Assembly (NCBI RefSeq): GCF_015751905.1
Contig: NZ_JADOUF010000001.1
Span: 4,216,001 to 4,280,000 of the forward strand
Source: Longispora fulva
GTDB taxonomy: Bacteria; Actinomycetota; Actinomycetes; Mycobacteriales; Micromonosporaceae
DNA length: 64,000 bases
Reading direction: 5' to 3'
Shown here: piece after piece, positions 27,121 through 35,402 of the stretch
How the letters are laid out: the number at the start of each line of letters is the position of its first letter
Position numbering within the stretch: position 1 is the first letter of the stretch
The notes under the pieces: generated by a model
Database searches by the model: none
Told to the model about the DNA's origin: nothing
Seen by the model: the letters and a program-made list of their open reading frames with translations, nothing else
Program-made: the position numbers and the translations under genes

Positions 27121-28125
27121 CTAGGCCAGGTCGAGGGTCGCCGGGTCGGCGGGGGCCAGGAGGTGGTGGCCGAGTTCCGTGCGGGTGTAGTGCACCTCGC
27201 GGCCGTGCCGGTGCCGGGTCAACAACCCCGCCTGGAGCAGGACCGCGAGATGCTGGGACACGCTGCCCGGGGTCAGGCCGGTGCGGGCGGCCAACGCCGT
27301 GGTCGTCGTGGGCGTGGCGCACAGGGCCAGGAGCCGGGCCCGGTTCGCGCCGAGGAGCCGGGCCAGGATCGTGGAGGTGCGGTGCTCGTGCTCCCACAGG
27401 GTGCCCACCGCGCGGGCCGGGTACACGGCCGACGGCGGGTTCCAGTCGGACTGGGTCAGCAGCACCCGGTGGTCGAGGAACAGGCTGGGGCGCAGCGGCA
27501 GGCCCGAGCCGGCCACCGCGACGTCGAGCCCGAACGGGTCGGCGACCAGCAGCCGGTCGCCCGCCCAGCTGGTGCTCGGGTGCAGGGTGTCGAACAGCAG
27601 CCGGGGTCCGCCGTCGGCGAACTGGCGGGACCGGTGGGCGATGTCAGCCTCCAGCAGCGCGCGCATCCGGGGCCAGTGCGGCAGGATCGCGGCCAGCCAC
27701 CAGGCCTCGACGGCGTCGGCGATCCGGGGCAGCCACTCGGCCGGGGCCGCGGCGACGGCGCGGGCCAGGGGGTGCAGCGGCGAGGCCGGGCGGTGGGTGG
27801 AGGCGATGTCGACCGCGACGATCTCCGGCGGGGTGCCGCGGACCGTGCCGAGTTCGTCGGCGAAGTCCACGAGCGAGTCGCGGGGCGGCGGGGTGAGGAA
27901 GTCCGGCAGGGGGGCCTTCGGGCGGGCGAACGCCGCGAGGAGTTCGACGTGCGGGGCGATCTCGGGGCGGGCCGCGACGGCCCGGGCCCAGCCGATCCAG
28001 GGTCGGTGGCACGCGTGCCGGGCCGGGTCGGCCAGCGCCCACAGGCTGGTCACGGTTTCCCAGAGCGGGGAGACGCAGAACCGGATCTCGGCGAGGTCGG
28101 CGACCTCGAACCGTACCTGCGACAT
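27121..28125 (-). CDS. ArsR-type winged-helix regulator with large N-terminal domain
   Basis: In this 334-residue protein the last 90 residues are an ArsR-like HTH (RLLALCATPTTTTALAARTGLTPGSVSQHLAVLLQAGLLTRHRHGREVHYTRTELG, about 265-320). The N-terminal 240 residues form the conserved domain found in actinomycete ArsR-family regulators (VRFEVADLAEIRFCVSPLWETVTSLWAL). There are no obvious metal-binding Cys. It is divergent from mraY (206-bp gap). The target is unknown. Confidence 0.85.
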   Translation of the reverse strand: MSQVRFEVADLAEIRFCVSPLWETVTSLWALADPARHACHRPWIGWARAVAARPEIAPHVELLAAFARPKAPLPDFLTPPPRDSLVDFADELGTVRGTPPEIVAVDIASTHRPASPLHPLARAVAAAPAEWLPRIADAVEAWWLAAILPHWPRMRALLEADIAHRSRQFADGGPRLLFDTLHPSTSWAGDRLLVADPFGLDVAVAGSGLPLRPSLFLDHRVLLTQSDWNPPSAVYPARAVGTLWEHEHRTSTILARLLGANRARLLALCATPTTTTALAARTGLTPGSVSQHLAVLLQAGLLTRHRHGREVHYTRTELGHHLLAPADPATLDLA

Positions 28126-28331
28126 GCGGCCTCCGTGATCAGGATTCGCGACAGCCTAAAACATGGGGCTCCTGTCGTGCTGTCCCGGTTGGCTGAGGAG
28201 GAGCGGCCCGGACCCCGGGCCGGTCAGGGGCGTGGCCGGGGCCCGGCGCGCGCCACGCCCGGCGGGGGTCCCTGCGCCACGGGGGAGCAGGGGCCCGACC
28301 GCCGCAGTCGGCAACAGAAACGGAGCCATCC

Positions 28332-29438
28332 TTGCGGGCCGTCCTCGCAGCAGCAGTCGTCGCGTTCGTCCTGTCGCTGGTCAGCACGCCGTTCGCGGCC
28401 CGGGTGCTCCGGGCGTTGAAGGCCGGTCAACCGATCCGGAACCTGGGAGCGGTGACCCACGAGGGCAAGCGCGGCATCCCGACGATGGGCGGCCTGGTCT
28501 TCATTCTGGCGACCGTGCTCGCCTACGCCGCCGGCCACGTGGTCCTGGCCGGGATGCCGGCGAAGCCGTTGCGGACGGCCGGCGTCACGGTGACCGGCTT
28601 CGTGTTGCTGGGGCTGCTGGTCTGCTGCGGACTCGTCGGGTTCCTCGACGACTGGATCAAGGTCCGGCGGAAGAACCCGGCCGGGCTGAGCAAGCGGGGC
28701 AAGCTGATCGGCCAGATCGCGGCCGGCGGGGTGTTCGGCTGGATCGCGCTGAGCTTCCCGAGCGCCACGAGCGGGTTCACGGTCGGCGGCGACCACCTGT
28801 CGCTGGTGCGCGACATCGACTGGCTGTACACGGGCAAGGTCGTGGCGATCGTCCTCTTCCTCGTCGTGATCATGTCGTCGAGCAACGCCGTGAACCTGAC
28901 CGACGGGCTCGACGGCCTGGCGACGGGAGCGTCGATCCTGGTACTGACGGCGTACACGGTGATCGCGTTCTGGCAGTACCGGCACTGGTGCCCCGACTAT
29001 CCGGCCAGCCGGGCCGGCGAGTACTGCTACGCCAGCCGGGACCCGCTGGAGATCGCGATGGTGGCCGCCGCCGCTGCCGGGGCGCTGCTGGGTTTCCTGT
29101 GGTGGAACACCTCCCCCGCCCGGATCATCATGGGCGACACCGGCGCGCTCGGCCTGGGCGGCCTGATCGGCGGGCTGGCGCTAGCCACCCGCACCGTGCT
29201 GCTCACCCCGGTGCTGGGCGCGCTGTTCGTCACCCTGACGATGTCGGTCGTGCTGCAGCGGATCTGGGTGCGGACGACCGGCCGGCGGCTCTTCCGGCTG
29301 TCCCCGCTGCACCACCACTTCGAGCGGGAGGGCTGGAGCGAGGTGAACATCGTGGTCCGGTTCTGGATCGTCGCCGGGGTGGGCGTGCTCGTCGCGCTGG
29401 GCGTGTTCTACGCGGACTTTCTCCGGGCGTACCCGTGA
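28332..29438 (+). CDS. mraY: Phospho-N-acetylmuramoyl-pentapeptide-transferase paralogue outside a dcw cluster
   Basis: This 368-residue polytopic membrane enzyme of about ten helices makes lipid I from UDP-MurNAc-pentapeptide and undecaprenyl phosphate. It carries the catalytic Asp pair in [13 protein letters not shown], the [12 protein letters not shown] motif, [11 protein letters not shown] and the cytoplasmic [14 protein letters not shown]. Start is TTG at 28332 with CGGAG 7-8 bp upstream. No murein-synthesis neighbour (murE/F/D/G, ftsW) is present, so this is probably a second copy. A paralogue could give reduced sensitivity to nucleoside MraY inhibitors or serve a developmental stage (inference). 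Confidence 0.9.
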   Translation: MRAVLAAAVVAFVLSLVSTPFAARVLRALKAGQPIRNLGAVTHEGKRGIPTMGGLVFILATVLAYAAGHVVLAGMPAKPLRTAGVTVTGFVLLGLLVCCGLVGFLDDWIKVRRKNPAGLSKRGKLIGQIAAGGVFGWIALSFPSATSGFTVGGDHLSLVRDIDWLYTGKVVAIVLFLVVIMSSSNAVNLTDGLDGLATGASILVLTAYTVIAFWQYRHWCPDYPASRAGEYCYASRDPLEIAMVAAAAAGALLGFLWWNTSPARIIMGDTGALGLGGLIGGLALATRTVLLTPVLGALFVTLTMSVVLQRIWVRTTGRRLFRLSPLHHHFEREGWSEVNIVVRFWIVAGVGVLVALGVFYADFLRAYP

Positions 29439-29475
29439 AGGCTTTCCGCCAGACAGATCGGATCACCCTGCGGGC

Positions 29476-29504
29476 TTCCGGACCGGGATGGCGCTGATTA
29501 GCGT
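29476..29504 (+). promoter_or_regulatory. Candidate promoter of the GH95 gene
   Basis: TTCCGG (29476-29481), a 17-bp spacer, TAGCGT (29499-29504), 44 bp before the chosen start. Weak match, reported for location only. Confidence 0.35.
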
Positions 29505-29547
29505 GTGACTCATCGAATACATCCGACCTCTTGGAGTGGGTGCGCGC

Positions 29548-32232
29548 ATGGGTCAGCACAGGATCAGCCGTCGGACGGTGCTCGGGACGGCGGCCGCCGC
29601 CGCGACCGGGGCGGCGTTGACCGCCGGGCCGGCCTCAGCCTCCCCCGGCCGGGTGGTCGCCACGAGCGGGACCACCGCCGTGCAGGGGGTCCCGCTCGAC
29701 AACCGGATGGCCACCGACGCCCAGTGGGCCGACTTCCTCCAGGGCTGCGACCTGGTGTGGAAGCGGCTGCCGACCGTGTGGCACGAGGGCCCGTTCCTCG
29801 GCGACGGCCGGCTCGGCAGCATGGTCTACCAGGAGCCCGGCAAGAACCAGATCCGGTTCACGGTGCAACACGGCGAGGTGCAGGACCACCGGCCGGAGTT
29901 CGGCAGCCAGTACGGGGTGTGCCGGCTGCCCGTCGGCTACCTCACCCTGGAGCCGGTCGGCACGATCAGCTCCGTCGACTGGCGGCTGGACCTGTGGAAC
30001 GCCGAGCTGACCGGCACGGTCACCACCTCGGCCGGCACGCTGACGCTACGGGCGTACATCCACGACGAGGTGCTGGTCGCGAAGGTGACCGCCAGCGGCG
30101 GGGAGCGGGTGGCGTGGACGTTCCACCCGCAGGCCGCGATCTCGCCCGCGTACCCGGGGAAGCCCAAGCCGGACGGCTACACCGACAACCCCGCGCCGGT
30201 CAGCAAGAGCACCGGGGACGCCCGGCAGGTCACCCAGACGCTGCTCGGCGGCGGGCGGACCGCGACCGCCTACCGGCAGGCCTCCGGCACCCTCCTGCTG
30301 ACGGTCGCGCACAGCTACCCCGGGACGACCGCCGAGGCCACGGCGTTGAACAGGGTCACGGCCGCCAGCGCCGACCCGGCCGCGCACCGCGACTGGTGGC
30401 ACGCCTTCCACCGGAAGAGTTTCCTGTCCATCCCGGACCAGCGGATGCAGGCGTTCCACTGGATCCAGCTCTACAAGGTGGCCTCGGGGTCGCGGGCCGG
30501 CGGGCCGGTCATGGCGACGACCGGGCCGTGGCTGGAGCCGACCCCGTGGCCGGCGGTGTGGTGGAACCTGAACGTCCAGCTGGAGTACTGGCTGATCCAC
30601 GGCTCCAACCACCTCGAACTCGACGCGGTCACCAGCACCCTGGCGAACAACCAGCAGCAGCTGATCGACAACGTGTCCAGCGCCTACCGGTCGGACTCCT
30701 CGGGGCTCGGCCGCAGCTCGGACATGTTCTGCAACCGCAGCGTCGGGAAGCCGGGGGACGCGGGTACCCCCGAGGTGGGCGATCTGACCTGGGCCCTGCA
30801 CAACGTGTGGCTGTCCTACCGGCACACGATGGACGACACGATGCTGCGCAATGTGCTGTTCCCGATCCTGCGCCGGGCCGTCAACTACTACCTGCGCTTC
30901 CTCACGACCGACTCGGCGGGCCGGATGCACCTGCCGCAGACGTTCTCCCCGGAGTACGGCACCAACGCGCCCGACTGCAACTACGACCTCGCCCTGCTCC
31001 GCTGGGGCTGCCAGACCCTGCGCGAGTCGGCCACCCGGCTGGGCATCACCGACCCGCTCGCCTCGAAGTGGCAACAGGTGCTCGACAAGCTGGCCGCCGC
31101 GCCGACCGACGCGAACGGCTTCATGATCGGGGCCGGGGTGCCGTTCGCGATGTCGCACCGGCACTACTCGCACATGCTGTCGGTGTACCCGCTGTACCTG
31201 GTGAACTGGGACCGGCCCGGCGACCGGGCCCTGATCGAGACGTCGGTGAACCACTGGCTGGGCCTGACCGGCGCGCACCGGGGCTACTCCTACACCGGGG
31301 CCGCGTCGTTCTGCGCCATGATGGGCCGGGGCAACGCCGCGCTGGGCTGGCTGAACAAGTTCTTCGACCCGACGGTGTCCTACCCGGTGCGGGCCAACAC
31401 GATGTACACCGAGGCCGGGCCGGTGATCGAGACCCCGCTGTCGGCGTCGCAGTCCCTGCACGACATGCTCGTCGCGAGCTGGGGCGGCGTGATCCGGGTG
31501 TTCCCGGCGGTGCCCGACGCGTGGGCCGACGTGACCGTGCACGACTTCCGCACCCAGGGCGCGTTCCTGGTCAGCGCCGCGCGGGTCGGCGGGGCGACCC
31601 GGTTCGTCCGGGCGCGCAGCCTGGCCGGGGAGCCGTTGCGGCTGCGGCCCGGGATCGCCTCCTCGTCGGTACTTCTCCAGGCCGAGGACGCCGTGCTCGC
31701 CGGCGGCGTCGTGGAGGCCAACCACGCCGGCTACACCGGCAGCGGGTTCGTCAACTTCGACAACGTGGCGGGCTCGGCGGTGCAGTTCACGGTGACCGCG
31801 CCTTCAGGACCCACAAACCTCCTTTTCCGGTACGCCAACGGCACAGCCGTCGACCGCCCCTGCGCCCTCACCGTCAACGGCGCTCCCGTGACGACGCTGT
31901 CGTTCCCCGGCACCGGAAACTGGGACACGTGGACGACCCGGGCCGCCACGGTGACCCTGGCGGCGGGGTCGAACACGGTCCGGCTCGCGGCCACCACCGC
32001 GAACGGCGGCCCGAACCTCGACAGCCTCGCGGTCGGCACCGGAGGCGGGTTGGCCGTGGTGCTCGACGACGGGTCGGCAGCGGTATGGCGCGACCTCGGT
32101 GACGGGGTGATCGAGATCGACCTGGCCCGGGACCGGGAGGTGCTGGTGCACGCGGCCGGGCCGACACCGGCGTGCGTGGTCGCGCCGGTGCCGGTGAGTC
32201 GGCCGGGGGCGGCATGGGGGCTGCCGGCCTGA
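29548..32232 (+). CDS. Tat-exported GH95-family alpha-L-fucosidase/galactosidase with internal CBM35
   Basis: The 894-residue protein has a twin-arginine signal (HRISRRTVLGTAAAAATGAA). The GH95 N-terminal beta domain reads PTVWHEGPFLGDGRLGSMVY. An (alpha/alpha)6 barrel follows with WWNLNVQLEYWLIHG and MSHRHYSHMLSVYPLYLV. A CBM35-like module occupies about residues 708-832 and is followed by about 60 residues (VVLDDGSAAVWRDLGDG...REVLVHAAG) that look like the end of the GH95 C-terminal beta domain, so the CBM seems inserted into it. GH95 enzymes hydrolyse alpha-1,2-fucosyl or alpha-L-galactosyl linkages, as in xyloglucan and mucin glycans. The product would suit the fucose operon at 44.8-55 kb. 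The pqq operon follows by 135 bp. Confidence 0.88.
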   Translation: MGQHRISRRTVLGTAAAAATGAALTAGPASASPGRVVATSGTTAVQGVPLDNRMATDAQWADFLQGCDLVWKRLPTVWHEGPFLGDGRLGSMVYQEPGKNQIRFTVQHGEVQDHRPEFGSQYGVCRLPVGYLTLEPVGTISSVDWRLDLWNAELTGTVTTSAGTLTLRAYIHDEVLVAKVTASGGERVAWTFHPQAAISPAYPGKPKPDGYTDNPAPVSKSTGDARQVTQTLLGGGRTATAYRQASGTLLLTVAHSYPGTTAEATALNRVTAASADPAAHRDWWHAFHRKSFLSIPDQRMQAFHWIQLYKVASGSRAGGPVMATTGPWLEPTPWPAVWWNLNVQLEYWLIHGSNHLELDAVTSTLANNQQQLIDNVSSAYRSDSSGLGRSSDMFCNRSVGKPGDAGTPEVGDLTWALHNVWLSYRHTMDDTMLRNVLFPILRRAVNYYLRFLTTDSAGRMHLPQTFSPEYGTNAPDCNYDLALLRWGCQTLRESATRLGITDPLASKWQQVLDKLAAAPTDANGFMIGAGVPFAMSHRHYSHMLSVYPLYLVNWDRPGDRALIETSVNHWLGLTGAHRGYSYTGAASFCAMMGRGNAALGWLNKFFDPTVSYPVRANTMYTEAGPVIETPLSASQSLHDMLVASWGGVIRVFPAVPDAWADVTVHDFRTQGAFLVSAARVGGATRFVRARSLAGEPLRLRPGIASSSVLLQAEDAVLAGGVVEANHAGYTGSGFVNFDNVAGSAVQFTVTAPSGPTNLLFRYANGTAVDRPCALTVNGAPVTTLSFPGTGNWDTWTTRAATVTLAAGSNTVRLAATTANGGPNLDSLAVGTGGGLAVVLDDGSAAVWRDLGDGVIEIDLARDREVLVHAAGPTPACVVAPVPVSRPGAAWGLPA

Positions 32233-32266
32233 CCGGCCGGGGGCGGCATGGGGCCGCCGGCCTGAC
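32200..32266 (+). repeat. Tandem duplication of a 33/34-bp unit across the GH95 stop codon
   Basis: Two near-identical units occupy 32200-32233 and 32234-32266, with a third partial copy (CGGCCGGGG) after. Each ends GCCGGCCTGAC. The TGA of the first unit (32230-32232) is the GH95 stop. Slippage during replication is the likely origin. Confidence 0.65.
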
Positions 32267-32316
32267 CCGGCCGGGGTTCCGCCGCGCGGAAACTTCCGGC
32301 CGCCCTGGTCGGAGCC

Positions 32317-32335
32317 GTGCGCATCATGTGCGCAC
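32317..32335 (+). promoter_or_regulatory. Palindrome upstream of pqqA
   Basis: GTGCGCATCATGTGCGCAC has 7-bp perfect arms around TCATG and lies 32 bp before the pqqA start. It could be an operator or part of the pqq leader; there is no direct evidence for either. Confidence 0.4.
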
Positions 32336-32367
32336 ACGTCCATGGATTCGACACGCAGGAGGACAGG

Positions 32368-32478
32368 ATGGACACTCGTAGGTCACGCAGGCCCTGGAAG
32401 CGGCCGACGGCCGTGCAGGTCTCCCTCGGCGCGGAGGTCACGTCGTACAGCGGCGCCGACCCGTACAACCCGCGCTGA
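32368..32478 (+). CDS. pqqA: PQQ precursor peptide PqqA
   Basis: This 36-residue peptide has a basic first third (MDTRRSRRPWKRP). The hallmark core AEVTSYSGADPYNP holds E23 and Y27 (Glu-x3-Tyr), the two residues that PqqE cross-links to build pyrroloquinoline quinone. AGGAGGACAGG lies directly before the ATG. It is followed after 2 bp by pqqB, so it heads the operon. It is longer at the N-terminus and more basic than typical 22-29-residue proteobacterial PqqA. No pqqF/G-type protease gene is adjacent, so a general protease must release the cross-linked dipeptide. Confidence 0.93.
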   Translation: MDTRRSRRPWKRPTAVQVSLGAEVTSYSGADPYNPR

Positions 32479-32480
32479 CC

Positions 32481-33419
32481 ATGTGGGCGCGGATTCTCGG
32501 ATCCGCCGCCGGCGGCGGGTTCCCGCAGTGGAACTGCTCGTGCCGCAACTGCGACGGCGCCCGGACCGGCCGCCTGCCGGTCCGGGCCCGGACCCAGGCG
32601 GCGTTGGCCGTCAGCGGGGACCGGCGGGGCTGGTTTCTGGTCAACGCGACCCCGGACATCGGCGCGCACCTGGCCCGGCTCGCGGAGCCCGCTGCTGCGG
32701 CCGGGGGTGGCTCGGCCGGAGGTGAGGCCCGGGGCAGCACCGCCGGAGGGGAGATCCGGCGGAGTCCGGTCCGGGCGGTGCTGCTCACCGACGCCGAGCT
32801 GGACCACACCGCCGGGCTGCTGTCTCTGCGCGAGGGTGACGGCCTCACGGTGTACGCGACCGCCGCCGTCTTCCGCGCCGCCGCCCCGCTGCTCGCGATC
32901 CTCGGCGCGTACCAGCCGGTCCTCCGCCGGGTGCTCGAACCCGGGGTGGACACCCCTCTCGACGGGTACCTGAGCGTGCGCGCCCTGCCGACCGGCTCGA
33001 CGAAGCTCCCCCGTTACGCCGCGCACCTGCCCGCCGACCCGGCCGGCGTCGTGGGCTACGTGTTCACCGGGCGGGGCGGCGCCGTCCTGGTCTACCTGCC
33101 GTGTGTGCCCGAGCTGACCCCCGACCTGGTCACGGAGCTGGAGGCGGCGGACTGCGCGCTGGTCGACGGCACGTGCTGGACCGACGACGAGATGGCGCTG
33201 GTCGGCCGGCCGGAGAAGACGTCCCGGTCGATGGGCCACGCGCCGGTCACCGGCCCCGGCGGCACCCTGCCGGTCCTGGCCGGGTTGGCCACCCCGCGCC
33301 GGATCTACACCCACCTGAACAACACCAACCCGCTGCTCGTCGAGGACTCCGCGGCCCGGCGCGCCGTCGAGGCGGCCGGCGTCGAGGTGGCCCACGACGG
33401 GATGGAGTTCGCGCTATGA
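32481..33419 (+). CDS. pqqB: PqqB, metallo-beta-lactamase-fold PQQ biosynthesis hydroxylase
   Basis: The 312-residue cytoplasmic protein starts with the diagnostic LGSAAGGGFPQWNCSCRNC, including the Cys-x-Cys-x2-Cys Zn-binding element. It continues with TDAELDHTAGLLSLREG, the PqqB version of the metallo-beta-lactamase metal motif. PqqB hydroxylates the Glu-Tyr-derived intermediate before PqqC acts. A low-complexity insert (AAAAGGGSAGGEARGSTAGG) near residue 75 is lineage-specific. Its stop overlaps the pqqC start (ATGA). Confidence 0.95.
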   Translation: MWARILGSAAGGGFPQWNCSCRNCDGARTGRLPVRARTQAALAVSGDRRGWFLVNATPDIGAHLARLAEPAAAAGGGSAGGEARGSTAGGEIRRSPVRAVLLTDAELDHTAGLLSLREGDGLTVYATAAVFRAAAPLLAILGAYQPVLRRVLEPGVDTPLDGYLSVRALPTGSTKLPRYAAHLPADPAGVVGYVFTGRGGAVLVYLPCVPELTPDLVTELEAADCALVDGTCWTDDEMALVGRPEKTSRSMGHAPVTGPGGTLPVLAGLATPRRIYTHLNNTNPLLVEDSAARRAVEAAGVEVAHDGMEFAL

Positions 33420-34096
33420 CGGAACAGTTCGTCGCCGAGCTGCGGCGGCGCGCCACGATCTACTGGGAGAAGCACCCTTTCCAGCAGGCGATGCTCGCCG
33501 GCGAGTTGGCCCCGGACGCGATCCGGGCCTTCGTCTCCAACCGGTGGTACTACCAGGCCTCGTTGCCGCGGAAGGACGCCGCGATCATCGCCAACTGTCC
33601 CGTGCCGGCCGTCCGCCGACGGTGGCTGGAGCGGATCGCCTACCACGACGGGGCGGCCGAGGGCGAGGGCGGGATGGCCGACTGGCTGGCGCTGTGCGAC
33701 GCCGTGGGGCTGGACCGGGCGGACGTGCTCGACCCGGAAAAGGTGCTGCCCGGGGTGCGGTTCGCCGTGGACAGGTATTCCGCCTTCGCCCGGGAGGCGT
33801 CCTGGGTGGCGGGGGTGGCGTCCTCGCTGACCGAGCTGTTCGCGCCCGACCTGATGGGGCGGCGGATCGAGGCGTTCCGGACCCACTACCCGTGGATCGA
33901 CCCGGCCGGGCTGGCCTACTTCGAGAAGCGGTGCGTGCAGGCCCCGCGCGAGGCCGGGCACGCCCTGGAGGTGGTCCTGGAGTACGCGCGGACGGCCGAG
34001 CAGCGGGCGGCGTGCGCGGACGCGCTGACCCTGAAGTGCGAGGTGCTGTGGGCGATGCTCGACGCGCTGGACCACGCGTACCGGGGGCACCGGTGA
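33416..34096 (+). CDS. pqqC: PqqC, pyrroloquinoline-quinone synthase
   Basis: This 226-residue all-helical, cofactor-free oxidase performs the final ring closure and eight-electron oxidation to PQQ. Conserved features include FVSNRWYYQASLPRKDAAIIANCP, RIAYHDGAAEGEGGMADWL, DRYSAFAREASWVAGVASSLTELFAPDLMGRRI, and HYPWIDPAGLAYFEKR with active-site His and Arg/Tyr. The start ATG lies in the 4-bp overlap with pqqB, and the stop overlaps the GTG of pqqD. Length is slightly below the usual 235-255. Confidence 0.95.
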   Translation: MTEQFVAELRRRATIYWEKHPFQQAMLAGELAPDAIRAFVSNRWYYQASLPRKDAAIIANCPVPAVRRRWLERIAYHDGAAEGEGGMADWLALCDAVGLDRADVLDPEKVLPGVRFAVDRYSAFAREASWVAGVASSLTELFAPDLMGRRIEAFRTHYPWIDPAGLAYFEKRCVQAPREAGHALEVVLEYARTAEQRAACADALTLKCEVLWAMLDALDHAYRGHR

Positions 34097-34344
34097 TCCC
34101 CCGGCTCGCCGCGCACGTGGCGCTGCACTGGCAGCCGGCGCGGGGCACGTGGCTGTTGACCCGGCCGGAGTCGGTGGTGGTGCTCAACGAGACGGCCGCG
34201 GACATCCTGACCCTGTGCGACGGGGTCCGCGACGTCGGGGAGATCACCCGGACCCTCCGGCGCAGCTACTCCGACGTCGAACCGGCCGAGGTCGAGGAGC
34301 TGCTGGCCGACCTGGCCCGCCAACGCCTGGTGGTGCTGACGTGA
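34093..34344 (+). CDS. pqqD: PqqD, PqqA-binding chaperone (RiPP recognition element)
   Basis: This 83-residue winged-helix RRE protein binds the PqqA peptide and presents it to PqqE. It shows LHWQPARGTWLLTRPESVVVLNETAADILTLCDG (beta3-alpha core) and the helical half ending EVEELLADLARQRLVVLT. GTG start and TGA stop both sit in 4-bp overlaps with its neighbours, giving strict translational coupling of C, D and E. Confidence 0.94.
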   Translation: MIPRLAAHVALHWQPARGTWLLTRPESVVVLNETAADILTLCDGVRDVGEITRTLRRSYSDVEPAEVEELLADLARQRLVVLT

Positions 34345-35402
34345 TCCCCGCGCCGCTGGGGATGCTCGCCGAGCTCACCCACGCCTGCCCCCTGCACTGC
34401 CCCTACTGCTCCAACCCCGTGGCGCTGGCCCCGCGCGACTCCGAACTGTCCACCCAGGAGTGGGACCGGGTGTTCGGCGAGGCCGCCGCGCTCGGCGTCG
34501 TGCAGGCCCACCTGTCCGGCGGCGAACCGCTGCTCCGCCGGGACCTCGACGAGCTCGTCGCCAGCTGCGGGCGGCACGGGCTGTACACGAACCTGATCAC
34601 CAGTGGGCTCGGGCTCGACGCCGACCGCCTGGCCCGGCTGCCGGTCGACCATGTCCAGATCAGCGTGCAGGACGCCACCGAGCGGGCCTCCGACGACATC
34701 GCCGGCACCCGGTCGTGGGCGCGGAAGATCACCGCGGCCCGGGTGGTGAAGGACGCCGGCCGGCCGCTGACCCTCAACGTCGTGCTGCACCGGGCCAACG
34801 TCGACCACGTCGGGGCGGTCATCGCGCTCGCCGGAGAGCTGGGCGCCGACCGGCTCGAACTCGCGCACACCCAGTACTACGGCTGGGCGCTGCGGAACCG
34901 GGCGTGGCTGATGCCGTCGATGGAGCAGGTGCTGGCGACGGCCGAGGTGGTGCGGGCGGCGCGTACCCGGATGGAGATCTCCTATGTTCTTCCCGACCTG
35001 CACACGGGCACGCCCAAGCCGTGCACCGGAGGCTGGGGCCGGACCCAGCTGACCGTCGCGCCGGGCGGAGAGGTGCGGCCCTGCGCCGCGGCCGACTCGC
35101 TGCCGCTGGAGTTCGCCAACGTCCGCGACCGGTCCCTGGACTGGATCTGGTACTCGTCGCCGTCGTTCAACCGCTTCCGGGGTACCGACTGGATGCCCGA
35201 CCCGTGCCGGAGCTGTGCCCTCAAGGACGTCGACCTGGGTGGCTGCCGGTGCCAGGCGTTCCAGCTCACCGGCGACCCGGGCGCGACGGATCCGGTGTGC
35301 CGGCTGTCCCCCGACCGGCACCTCGTGGACGCGGCCCTCGCCGGGCCGCCACAGACCGCCCCCTTCCCCCGTCCGCACGCTCCGAAGGGTCCCTCCTCAT
35401 GA
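34341..35402 (+). CDS. pqqE: PqqE, radical SAM/SPASM enzyme cross-linking Glu and Tyr of PqqA
   Basis: The 353-residue enzyme has the radical SAM motif C16-x3-C20-x2-C23 (CPLHCPYC), the SAM-binding LSGGEPLLRRDL, and a SPASM region with Cys in CTGGWGRTQLTVAPGG, VRPCAA, PDPCRSCALKDVDLGGCRC. This holds auxiliary clusters. It forms the carbon-carbon bond between Glu and Tyr of PqqA with PqqD present. The start GTG overlaps pqqD. The stop TGA (35400-35402) overlaps the ATG of a secreted GH105 enzyme. Confidence 0.95.
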   Translation: MIPAPLGMLAELTHACPLHCPYCSNPVALAPRDSELSTQEWDRVFGEAAALGVVQAHLSGGEPLLRRDLDELVASCGRHGLYTNLITSGLGLDADRLARLPVDHVQISVQDATERASDDIAGTRSWARKITAARVVKDAGRPLTLNVVLHRANVDHVGAVIALAGELGADRLELAHTQYYGWALRNRAWLMPSMEQVLATAEVVRAARTRMEISYVLPDLHTGTPKPCTGGWGRTQLTVAPGGEVRPCAAADSLPLEFANVRDRSLDWIWYSSPSFNRFRGTDWMPDPCRSCALKDVDLGGCRCQAFQLTGDPGATDPVCRLSPDRHLVDAALAGPPQTAPFPRPHAPKGPSS

